Source of the DNA: Kitasatospora sp. DSM 101779
GTDB lineage: Bacteria; Actinomycetota; Actinomycetes; Streptomycetales; Streptomycetaceae
Reading direction: 5' to 3'
NCBI RefSeq assembly: GCF_025655475.1
Contig: NZ_JAHTIK010000001.1
Coordinates: 6,284,357-6,348,356 of the forward strand
Length of the DNA: 64,000 nt
Under the pieces are notes generated by a model that was given only the letters and a program-made list of their open reading frames with translations, was not told the origin of the DNA and did not search any database. Positions 27,689 through 34,874 of the stretch are shown here, piece after piece; positions within the stretch are counted from its first letter, which is position 1, and each line of letters starts with the position of its first letter. Made by a program: the position numbers and the translations under genes.

Positions 27689-28891
27689 ATGCAGCACCGC
27701 ATCGTCGTCCTCGGAGCCGGCTACACCGGAGCCGTCGCCGCCGGCCGCATCGCCAAGCGGCTGCACCGCGAGGACGTCACCATCACCCTCGTCAACCCCG
27801 AGCCCGACTTCGTCGAGCGGGTCCGGCTGCACCAGCTCGCGGCCGGCCAGGACCTCAGGCCCCGGCCGTTCGGCGAGATGTTCGCGGGCACCGGCGTGGC
27901 CCTGAAGCTGGCGAAGGTCACGGCCGTGGACGTGGACCGCAGGACGGTCGCCGTCACCGCCGTGAACGGCCGCGGGCAGGAGGAACTGGAGTACGACACC
28001 CTGGTCTACGCCCTCGGCAGCGGCTGGAACGACGGGGGCGTCCCCGGCACCGGCGAACACGCCCACGACATCTCCGGCCGCCCCGGCGCCCTCCGCCTCC
28101 GCGACCGCCTGGCCGCGCTGGACGCCGGCCGGCCGGTGGTCGTGATCGGCGGCGGTCTGACCGGCCTGGAGGCCGCGACCGAGATCGCCGAGGCCCGCCC
28201 GGACCTCGACGTCGCCCTGGCCGCCCGCGGCGCCCTCGGCGACTGGCTCTCCGCGAAGGGCCGCGCCCACCTGCGGAAGGTGGTGGACGGGCTCGGCATC
28301 ACCGTCCACGACCACACCGCGGTCACCGCCGTGGAGGCGGACCGCGTGAGGACGGCCGACGGCCGGAGCATCCCCGCCGAGGTCACCGTCTGGACGACCG
28401 GCTTCGCCGTCCACCCGATCGCCGGGGCCACCACCCTGGAGGTCACCGACCACGGCCGCATCGTGGTCGACAGCACGATGCGCTCGGTCTCCCACCCGGA
28501 CGTCTACGCCGTGGGTGACGCCGCGATGGCGATCGGCCCGGCCGGCAAGCCGCTCCGCATGTCCTGCGCCTCGGGCATCCCGATGGCCTGGCAGGCCGCC
28601 GACGCCATCGCGGCCCGCCTCGCCGGCACCAAGGTCCCCCGCGTGCCCGTCCGCTACTTCCAGCAGTGCATCTCGCTCGGCCGCAGGGAAGGCCTGATCC
28701 AGTTCGTCACCGCCGACGACCGGGCGGTCGACCGCACCCTGACCGGCCGGGTGGCCGCCCTCTACAAAGAACTGATCTGCAAGGGCGCGGCCTGGGGCGT
28801 CGCCAACCCGACCGCGGGCATGCCCTCCCGCCGCCGGCGCGTCCTCCCGGGGGAGCTCCCCGGACGCGCCCGGGCGGAGGCGGCGGCCTGA
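27689..28891 (+). CDS. FAD-dependent NAD(P)H oxidoreductase (NDH-2-like), ECF41 partner
   Basis: Flavoprotein of 400 residues with two Rossmann loops: VVLGAGYTGAVAAGRIA at the N-terminus (FAD) and VVIGGGLTGLEAATEIAE near residues 150-167 (NAD(P)H). The FAD-closing motif DVYAVGDAA is at about 270. It resembles type II NADH dehydrogenases and related pyridine-nucleotide oxidoreductases but lacks an obvious membrane anchor. ATG 27689 follows CAGGAGCAGG. It lies 113 bp after the ECF41 sigma gene and is the likely target of that factor. Confidence 0.88.
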   Translation: MQHRIVVLGAGYTGAVAAGRIAKRLHREDVTITLVNPEPDFVERVRLHQLAAGQDLRPRPFGEMFAGTGVALKLAKVTAVDVDRRTVAVTAVNGRGQEELEYDTLVYALGSGWNDGGVPGTGEHAHDISGRPGALRLRDRLAALDAGRPVVVIGGGLTGLEAATEIAEARPDLDVALAARGALGDWLSAKGRAHLRKVVDGLGITVHDHTAVTAVEADRVRTADGRSIPAEVTVWTTGFAVHPIAGATTLEVTDHGRIVVDSTMRSVSHPDVYAVGDAAMAIGPAGKPLRMSCASGIPMAWQAADAIAARLAGTKVPRVPVRYFQQCISLGRREGLIQFVTADDRAVDRTLTGRVAALYKELICKGAAWGVANPTAGMPSRRRRVLPGELPGRARAEAAA

Positions 28892-28930
28892 CCCCGGGGC
28901 CCGGACGAGCAGCTCCGACGTCGGTCAGCG

Positions 28931-28964
28931 GTCGTGGTCGTGGGCGTGGGCGTGGTCGTGGGCG
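28931..28964. repeat. GTGGGC/GTGGTC simple repeat
   Basis: Six imperfect copies of a six-base GTGG(G/T)C unit lie between the FAD oxidoreductase gene and the minus-strand gene at 29160. The 268-bp gap holds nothing else I can support. Confidence 0.6.
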
Positions 28965-29159
28965 AGGGGCGAGCGGGTGACGGGTCGGCCGGTGGTGCGG
29001 TTGTGCCGGATCGCGCAGGTCATCGCAGCAGCCGACGGCCGGTCCGGGCGGCGACGGTACGCCAGGCCGGGGCCGGGCCCGCACGCGCTGCTGTGCGGAC
29101 CCGGACCCGGTCGGTGCCTGGAATGTTCCTCGCTGTGCCGGCGGGTGCGACGCCCGGAC

Positions 29160-29687
29160 TCAGTCGACTTCGATGTCCGACTCGTACTGCCACCACAGGT
29201 CGATCCGGTAGGACTCGAGCACTTCGGCGTGGGCGGCGAAGACCCCGTCGGAATCGGCCTGGCCCTCCGGCTCCGCCAGGCTGCGCAACAGGGACGCCTG
29301 CTGGGCGGCAGCGGCTTCCCTGCCGCGCCACGAGACCAGGGCGGCGTACACGCCGGGCCGGGGCAGCTCGATGTATCCGGGGTACTCGGGGGAGAACGCC
29401 CGGATGGTGACGGTGCCGGTGGGGCAGTCCAGGACAGCTGGGCAGAAGGCGTCGCACTCCCCGAGGCTGCCGCCGGTCACCGGCCCGTCCCACACGCGCA
29501 GGACGATCTCGGCGGGCGAGGTGCCCTGGAGGCTTCGGATGTAGAGCTGGGGACCGAGGCCTGCCACAACGGTCTGCCGGCTCAGCTCGGCGGCATCGTT
29601 GTCCGGAAGGTAGGCGTCCGAGTCGTAGACGAAGATCAGACCGTGGTCCGGCTTCGCCTCGGTACGGAACTCAAGCGCCACGGCCAT
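29160..29687 (-). CDS. hypothetical protein, candidate immunity protein for a NucA/NucB toxin
   Basis: Acidic soluble protein of 175 residues (MAVALEFRTEAKPDHG...SDIEVD) without signal peptide or enzyme motif that I recognise. It starts 18 bp after the stop of the broken NucA/NucB-domain toxin gene on the same strand, the usual place for an immunity gene in polymorphic toxin loci. Its acidic character and short length fit an inhibitor that binds a nuclease active site. The immunity role is inferred from position only. Confidence 0.6.
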   Translation of the reverse strand: MAVALEFRTEAKPDHGLIFVYDSDAYLPDNDAAELSRQTVVAGLGPQLYIRSLQGTSPAEIVLRVWDGPVTGGSLGECDAFCPAVLDCPTGTVTIRAFSPEYPGYIELPRPGVYAALVSWRGREAAAAQQASLLRSLAEPEGQADSDGVFAAHAEVLESYRIDLWWQYESDIEVD

Positions 29688-29705
29688 GTTTCTCCTGTCC
29701 CTGCG

Positions 29706-30268
29706 TCACGGGGTGATCGTCACATAGAACGGGTCGCCGCCCAGAATCCGGTTCTGCGTGTACACGGCGAGGATCATGGTGCCACCCGCGCCGTTGTCGG
29801 CAGCATCGATCAGCCGGGACGAGTACCGCCTGGTCGGCGAATCGCCACCCGCGGCGGCCCGCTCGTAGGTGGATGAGAAGGGGTACTCGTCACACTCGAG
29901 GCCGGACCCCGAGCAGTCGCCCCACACGTCGTCGCACGTCTTGATCGCCGCTGCCCGGTTGGTGTCCTGCTTCGCACGGTCGACCAGGCGGTGCAGGGGC
30001 TGCTCCTCGCCGGGCACCGTCTTCCCGACGAAGGAGGGGAAGGTGATGCCGGCCCTCCCGGCGGCAAGCACAAGGGCACGGTCTTCGCCGAGGCGAGGGT
30101 CGAGCTGGTCATGAAGCTCTCGGACCCTGCAGTGGCCCAGAGCGCACGCCACATCAAGGACGCCCAGAGCAACCCGGAGCGGAAGGTCGGGCCGGGGCCA
30201 GCGCGAACCCTGATCATCTCCGCGTGGCGCCCGGTGGTGAAGTGGCCCACCTCGACACCGAGGGACAA
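29706..30268 (-). pseudogene. broken NucA/NucB-type DNase toxin gene with internal inverted segment
   Basis: The last 110 codons read as the C-terminal half of a NucA/NucB deoxyribonuclease (TFPSFVGKTVPG, then CDEYPFSSTYE, LIDAADNGAGG, NRILGGDPFYVTI). The N-terminal half expected just upstream (DPAVAQSARHIKDAQSNPER) is instead encoded on the opposite strand at about 30060-30180. Further upstream, the minus strand again carries family-like sequence (VGHFTTGRHAEMIRVRAGP) in another frame, bounded by a stop. The layout fits an ancestral gene in which about 140 bp flipped. The N-terminal delivery region is missing. Confidence 0.7.
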
Positions 30269-30304
30269 GGTCGCCGCCTACGGCCGGTGAATCTCCGACT
30301 CACG

Positions 30305-32260
30305 TCACTGGTGGTCGCCCCGCGGGGTGCGGCGGCGCCAGGTGCGTTCGAAGATCACGTCGCCGCCCTCCAGCGCGCGGATGTGGTCGTGGACGGTGAG
30401 GTGCCCGGCGTCGCAGTTCGCCTCGGAGCGGATCTGCAGGGTGACGTCCCAGCCGATGTCCGTCCGTTCCAGCCGTAGGGTGCGGTCGGTGCGGGCCCGG
30501 GCGCTCAGCGGGTCGTCCGAGCGGATGCGGTAGGCCTCCAGGACGTGCTCCTCCTCGGCGAGGCCGTCGGGGCGCACCACCGCGCCGTCCGGGCGGGCCA
30601 GCTGCAGGCGCCATTCGCCGGCGGCCACGTCGTGCACCGCCTGCCGCTCCGGGTGGGCGGTCAGCGGTTCGGGGTGCAGCTCGGCCGGGGTCCGCGCATG
30701 CTCGGGCGGGTCGAAGGAGACCGGCCGGCTGCCCGCGTCCGCCGCCAGGTGCCGCACCGGCAGGGTGAGCACCGAGCCGCCCGGGTCCACCTCGAAGCCG
30801 CCGGTCTCCGCCACCGGCCACAACCACGGCCAGTACGCCGAGGACAGCGCGAGCCGGATCCGGTGGCCCGCGGGGAAGGCGTGTGCGACCGCGGCCAGTC
30901 CGAACTCGACCTCCACCGGGCCGAAGCCGCCCGCCAGGGCGGCCGCACCGCGGCTGACCAGCGTGGACGAACCGTCCGGGGCGACGTCGCACAGCCTGGC
31001 CGCGACCTGCCCGTGCCGCGAGTCCAGGCGCACCCGCAGCCGTACCGAGGGGGTGCCGAGCAGTTCCTCGGGTTCGGGCAGCGGCACCGAGTCGAAGCAG
31101 ACCGAGCGGCCGTCCTCCTCGCGCTGGTCCGGTGGCAGGTCGGCGGGCCGGCCGAGCGGCCGCACCGCCCCGGCGTCGATGCCGGTGTGCTGGGGGGAGC
31201 GGACGGGGACGAATCGCTCGCCGGAGGGCGTCCCGGCCGTCCGCAGCGCGTCGTCGAGGCGGTAGTGCACCTCGCGGACGTCGGGGGAGGGCCAGCTCTC
31301 GTCGCCGATCCAGCGGCCCGGCCGGTTGGCGTAGAAGGTGGCGGGCGGCACGGACTCGTTCATCCAGCTGCGCAGGGCGGGTTCCTTGAGGACACCGGTG
31401 TCGGCGCCCTTGAGCCAGTGGTCCCACCAGCGGAGCGACTCCTGGAGGAAGCCGATCGCGGGGCCGGGCGGCAGCCCTTGGTCGGGGTACTGGTGCGGCC
31501 AGGGGCCGAGGACGCCGCGGGCGTTCTCGCCGAGCCGTTCGACGAGGCGGAGCACGGTGCCGGCCTGCGGGTCGGCCCAGCCGCCGAAGGCGAGCACGGC
31601 GGCGCGGATCGCCCGGAGTTCGATCGGCCCGCCCTCGTCCTCGGGGCCGTCGGGTTCGACGGCGGCGAGGCGTTCCAGCCAGAGCCGCCGCCAGTCGTCG
31701 CCGGTATAGCGGGGGTCGGGCGGCCGGCACGCGGCGGCGAGCCGGTCGGCCGACTCGGCGTGCACGGCGGCGGCGAGCGGGGCGCCGGTCAGCTCCCGTG
31801 CGGGTGCGGTGCGGTCGTCCGCGCAGACGGCGACCACGGCGGCGAGCGCCTCGGGTGCCCGGGCGGCGAGGGCGAGGGCGGCGGTGCCGCCGCGGCCGAT
31901 GCCGAGTGCGCCGGCGCGGCCGTTCGACCAGGGCCGGGCGGTGATCCAGTCGAGCAGGGCGAGCCCGTCGGCGGTGCCCGCCGTGGAGGCCGGGTCGGTG
32001 GGGGTGCCCTCGGAGCTGCCGTGGCCGCGGGCGTCGACCCGCAGCGAGGCGTAGCCGTGGCCGGCGTACCAGGGGTGCCGCTGGGCGTCGCGGACGGCGG
32101 TGGTGTCGCCGAGTCCGCCCGGCTGGTACTCGAGCAGGGCGGGCACCGGGTGGTCGGTGACCGGCAGCCAGAGCCGGGCGGCGAGGCGGGTGCCGTCCGG
32201 CATGGCGATCCGGACGTCCTTGCGGGTGGTGCGGTAGGGGTACGGGGCCGGCGGCTGCAT
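30305..32260 (-). CDS. CocE/NonD (S15 peptidase-like) hydrolase lacking the catalytic serine
   Basis: Protein of 651 residues with the S15/CocE layout: N-terminal alpha/beta-hydrolase, cap, and C-terminal jelly-roll (from about 400, FDSVPLPEPEELLGTPSVRLRVRL). The triad Asp (FGGWADPQAG) and His (GPWPHQYPDQG) are intact, but the nucleophile motif, GxSYxG in the family, reads GIGRGG: Gly122 replaces Ser. The codon is GGC, one base from AGC. It may be an inactive or repurposed enzyme. It is monocistronic, with a 1-kb remnant locus downstream. Confidence 0.85.
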   Translation of the reverse strand: MQPPAPYPYRTTRKDVRIAMPDGTRLAARLWLPVTDHPVPALLEYQPGGLGDTTAVRDAQRHPWYAGHGYASLRVDARGHGSSEGTPTDPASTAGTADGLALLDWITARPWSNGRAGALGIGRGGTAALALAARAPEALAAVVAVCADDRTAPARELTGAPLAAAVHAESADRLAAACRPPDPRYTGDDWRRLWLERLAAVEPDGPEDEGGPIELRAIRAAVLAFGGWADPQAGTVLRLVERLGENARGVLGPWPHQYPDQGLPPGPAIGFLQESLRWWDHWLKGADTGVLKEPALRSWMNESVPPATFYANRPGRWIGDESWPSPDVREVHYRLDDALRTAGTPSGERFVPVRSPQHTGIDAGAVRPLGRPADLPPDQREEDGRSVCFDSVPLPEPEELLGTPSVRLRVRLDSRHGQVAARLCDVAPDGSSTLVSRGAAALAGGFGPVEVEFGLAAVAHAFPAGHRIRLALSSAYWPWLWPVAETGGFEVDPGGSVLTLPVRHLAADAGSRPVSFDPPEHARTPAELHPEPLTAHPERQAVHDVAAGEWRLQLARPDGAVVRPDGLAEEEHVLEAYRIRSDDPLSARARTDRTLRLERTDIGWDVTLQIRSEANCDAGHLTVHDHIRALEGGDVIFERTWRRRTPRGDHQ

Positions 32261-32364
32261 GGGCCCTCCGTGGGGTCGTACGGCGGCCCGGGGCGGGCCC
32301 GACCTCCCCAGGATGGGCGCGGCCGGGCGCCATTTCCACCGGGCCGCGCCGCGGCCGGCCCGTG

Positions 32365-32420
32365 CCGCCCGGCGGTCCCCGTTCCGCGGAGCGCGCCGCG
32401 GGACGGGGGCCGCCGGGCGG
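32365..32420 (-). terminator. long hairpin after the secreted DUF4350-like gene
   Basis: An 18-bp stem with a single G-U pair (32365-32382 with 32403-32420) encloses a second CCGCGG stem. It starts 7 bp beyond the stop of the gene ending at 32427. Confidence 0.8.
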
Positions 32421-32426
32421 GGCGGC

Positions 32427-33365
32427 TCAGGAGGCCTTGGCGAGCCAGGCGGTGGCGTTCAGCGCGAGCGCCGCGTCGCTGCCGGCGGGGTCGTTCCAGC
32501 CGTCGTACAGGGTGTTGCCGGACTGGCCGGTGCCGTCGTCGATCGGGGAGCTGTCGCCCCAGGCGGCGACCCGGCCGCTGCCGAAGGTGCTGGTGACGAA
32601 GAAGGCGCCGGTGTTGCCGCTGTAGCCCGTCCGGTAGACCAGGCCCTTGACCGAGGGGTTGTCGGCGGGGGAGAGGGTGAAGGTGGTGCCGGAGCGGAGG
32701 ATCGAGCCGGTGACGTTGCCGAAGGCGCCGTGCAGCACGGGGTTGGCGGAGTCGTTGACCGCGCGCGGGTTGTCGGTGCTGACGGTCTTCACGTCGACCG
32801 AGAAGCCGAACGGTGAGGTGTTGTCGACGCCGTTGGCGGTGAGCAGGTCGTTGATGATCTCGGGGCTGTCCCAGCCGTCGTTGTTGCGGTCGCTGTTGCT
32901 GTGGTCGGAGACCAGGAAGAGGCCGCCGCCGTTCTGCACGAAGCGCATGACAGCGGTCTTCTCGGCGCTGGAGAGGCGGATGTTGGGCTCGGGGATCACG
33001 AAGGTGTCGAAGTTGGCGAGGTCGAGCGCGGCGCCGGTGCCGTAGCTGATGGTGGAGCCGGCGGGCAGCGTCTTGAGGCTGTAGCCGCCGGCCTTCTGCA
33101 GGGCGACGCCCCAGGCGGAGAGGGCGCCCGTCCAGCTCTTCTCGGTGCTGGGGTTGGCGTTCTGGCCGAGCGGGTCGGGCTGGCTGGTGCTGATGATCCA
33201 GTCGGCGTTGCCGGCGGTCTCGGCCTTGCTGTTGTCGAACAGCACCCGGTGGGGGGTGGCGGCCGCGGCGGGGGCGGTGGGCGAGGCCAGGCCCGTGAGG
33301 GTGGCCGCCAGGACGGCGGTCGCGGCCAGGGCGGCCTTCGTGCGGATGGTGCGAGTGCCGATCAT
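32427..33365 (-). CDS. secreted protein with glutamine-amidotransferase-like fold (DUF4350-like)
   Basis: Exported protein of 312 residues. The signal peptide (AALAATAVLAATLTGLASPTAPAAA) is followed by VLFDNSKAETAGNADWIIST, LANFDTFVIPEPN, VMRFVQNGGGLFLVSDHSNSD and SGRVAAWGDSSPIDD, the alternating beta/alpha pattern of DUF4350 and class I amidotransferase-like folds. No catalytic Cys is present. ATG 33365 follows CGGAGGAA. Two copies of a CGCGCGTAGA element lie 80-127 bp upstream. The same element precedes the secreted nuclease at 37585, so both may serve nucleic-acid or phosphate scavenging; that link is inference. Confidence 0.75.
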   Translation of the reverse strand: MIGTRTIRTKAALAATAVLAATLTGLASPTAPAAAATPHRVLFDNSKAETAGNADWIISTSQPDPLGQNANPSTEKSWTGALSAWGVALQKAGGYSLKTLPAGSTISYGTGAALDLANFDTFVIPEPNIRLSSAEKTAVMRFVQNGGGLFLVSDHSNSDRNNDGWDSPEIINDLLTANGVDNTSPFGFSVDVKTVSTDNPRAVNDSANPVLHGAFGNVTGSILRSGTTFTLSPADNPSVKGLVYRTGYSGNTGAFFVTSTFGSGRVAAWGDSSPIDDGTGQSGNTLYDGWNDPAGSDAALALNATAWLAKAS

Positions 33366-33444
33366 CTGCCGTTCCTCCGTGGGGAGTTGGGGGATTGGGG
33401 GGGGCAGTGGTACCCGCGCACGGAACCGCACGCGGACAGTTGGG

Positions 33445-33491
33445 GTATCCGCGCGTAGATCCGAGCACCGAGCCGAGTATCCGCGCGTAGA
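33445..33491 (-). promoter_or_regulatory. twin GTATCCGCGCGTAGA elements
   Basis: The 15-mer GTATCCGCGCGTAGA occurs at 33445-33459 and 33477-33491, three helical turns apart. In the direction of the secreted gene it reads TCTACGCGCGGATAC at about -80 and -112. Related copies precede the genes at 37585 and 56139. Confidence 0.65.
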
Positions 33492-33604
33492 AGGGGGCGG
33501 AGGAAGACGCGGGAGGTTAAGGGATCGGGTACGTCGTGTGACATGTCCTGCGCGGAATGCGCCCCCGGTGCATCGGTGCAGCTCGGCATGCCTCGGCTCA
33601 GCAG

Positions 33605-33621
33605 TTGCACATGACTTGCAA
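33605..33621. promoter_or_regulatory. Nur (nickel uptake regulator) box
   Basis: TTGCAC-ATGAC-TTGCAA agrees with the Streptomyces Nur consensus tTGCaa-N5-ttGCAA, including the five-base spacer. It lies 60 bp upstream of the nickel/cobalt permease start, where a Ni-loaded Fur-family repressor would block transcription. Confidence 0.85.
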
Positions 33622-33680
33622 TTGAGTTCCGGGGGCGACAGGATGGCCCGGCTCATCCGTCCGCTGCCGGGAGGACTCCC

Positions 33681-34787
33681 ATGTCAACGCCAAGCCGTCT
33701 GCGCGACCGGCTCACCCGCGAGGAGTGGATCCGGCTCGCCGGCATGGGCGGCTTCGTGCTGACCCTCCACATCGTCGGCTGGTTCACCCTGCTCGCCGTG
33801 ATCGCCCCGCACCACTACGACGTCGGCGGCCAGGTCTTCGGCGCCGGCATGGGCCTCACCGCCTACACCCTCGGCATGCGGCACGCCTTCGACGCCGACC
33901 ACATCGCCGCGATCGACAACACCACCCGGAAGCTGATGGGTCAGGGCAAGCGGCCGCTGTCGGTGGGCTTCTGGTTCTCGCTCGGCCACTCCTCGATCGT
34001 CTTCGGCCTCTGCGCGCTGCTCGCCTTCGGCATCCGCTCGCTGGCCGGCCAGGTCGAGTCCGACGGGTCCGCGCTGCACACCGCCACCGGGCTGATCGGC
34101 GTCTCCGTCTCCGGCACCTTCCTGGTGTTGATCGGCCTGATCAACCTCGGCGCCTTCAACGGCATCCTCAAGGTCTTCCGTGCCCTGAAGGCCGGGGAGT
34201 TCGACGAGGAGGAGCTGGAGCGTCAGCTCGACAAGCGCGGCTTCCTCAACCGCATCCTCGGCCGGGTCACCCGCGCCGTCACCAAGCCCTGGCACATGTA
34301 CCCCGTCGGCCTGCTCTTCGGCCTCGGCTTCGACACCGCCACCGAGGTCTCGCTGCTCGTGCTGGCCGGCGGCGCCGCCGCCTTCTCGCTGCCCTGGTAC
34401 GCGCTGCTGGTGCTGCCGATCCTCTTCGCGGCCGGCATGAGCCTGCTCGACACCATCGACGGCTCGTTCATGAACTTCGCCTACGAGTGGGCGTTCTCCA
34501 AGCCGATCCGCAAGATCTACTACAACCTCACCGTCACCGGCCTGTCGGTGCTGGTCGCCCTGGTGATCGGCGTCATCGAGCTGGTCGGCCTGCTCGCCGA
34601 GAAGCTGGACGTCACCGCCGGCCCGGTCGGCTGGATCGCCGAGCTCGACCTCAACCTGGTCGGCTACGCCATCGTCGGCCTCTTCGTCGTCACCTGGGCC
34701 GGCGCGATCGCCTACTGGAAGCTCGGCAAGGTCGAGCAGAAGTGGTCGGCGGCCGTCCGCGAGCCTGTTGCCGCCGAGGCCGAGTAA
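33681..34787 (+). CDS. HoxN/NixA-type nickel/cobalt permease
   Basis: Membrane protein of 368 residues with about eight membrane segments. The metal-selectivity motif RHAFDADHIAAIDN in segment 2 (HX4DH) and LGFDTATEV in a later segment are the signatures of NiCoT secondary transporters. It imports Ni2+ or Co2+ for urease, hydrogenase or Ni superoxide dismutase. ATG 33681 follows GGGAGGA. Control by Nur is indicated by the upstream box. A hairpin follows the gene, so it is monocistronic. Confidence 0.95.
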   Translation: MSTPSRLRDRLTREEWIRLAGMGGFVLTLHIVGWFTLLAVIAPHHYDVGGQVFGAGMGLTAYTLGMRHAFDADHIAAIDNTTRKLMGQGKRPLSVGFWFSLGHSSIVFGLCALLAFGIRSLAGQVESDGSALHTATGLIGVSVSGTFLVLIGLINLGAFNGILKVFRALKAGEFDEEELERQLDKRGFLNRILGRVTRAVTKPWHMYPVGLLFGLGFDTATEVSLLVLAGGAAAFSLPWYALLVLPILFAAGMSLLDTIDGSFMNFAYEWAFSKPIRKIYYNLTVTGLSVLVALVIGVIELVGLLAEKLDVTAGPVGWIAELDLNLVGYAIVGLFVVTWAGAIAYWKLGKVEQKWSAAVREPVAAEAE

Positions 34788-34797
34788 CGCAGCCGGG

Positions 34798-34819
34798 CCC
34801 GGCCTCCGGACAGGCCGGG
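34798..34819 (+). terminator. hairpin after the nickel permease gene
   Basis: CCCGGCCT and AGGCCGGG form a perfect 8-bp stem with a 6-base loop, 10 bp past the stop codon. Confidence 0.6.
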
Positions 34820-34874
34820 GAGGTGCGGGGAGCGCCGGGCAGGGTGTCGAACCGGTGTGCCGGGATCTGCTGCC

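Larger units (their letters stand above)
33366..33680. other. divergent control region with twin CTACGCGCG sites and a Nur box
   Basis: This 315-bp gap separates the secreted DUF4350-like gene (minus) from the nickel permease (plus). It holds two identical 15-mers 32 bp apart on the left side and a Nur-type box on the right. I see no small gene in it. Confidence 0.7.

Noticed and set aside
28931-28964. CRISPR-like or iteron repeat
   Set aside because: The unit is only six bases, imperfect and without spacers; it is a simple-sequence repeat.
29991-30290. Plus-strand frame of 99 codons as a real gene
   Set aside because: Only its central part looks like protein, and that part is the displaced half of the NucA/NucB domain; there is no binding site and the flanks are shadow.
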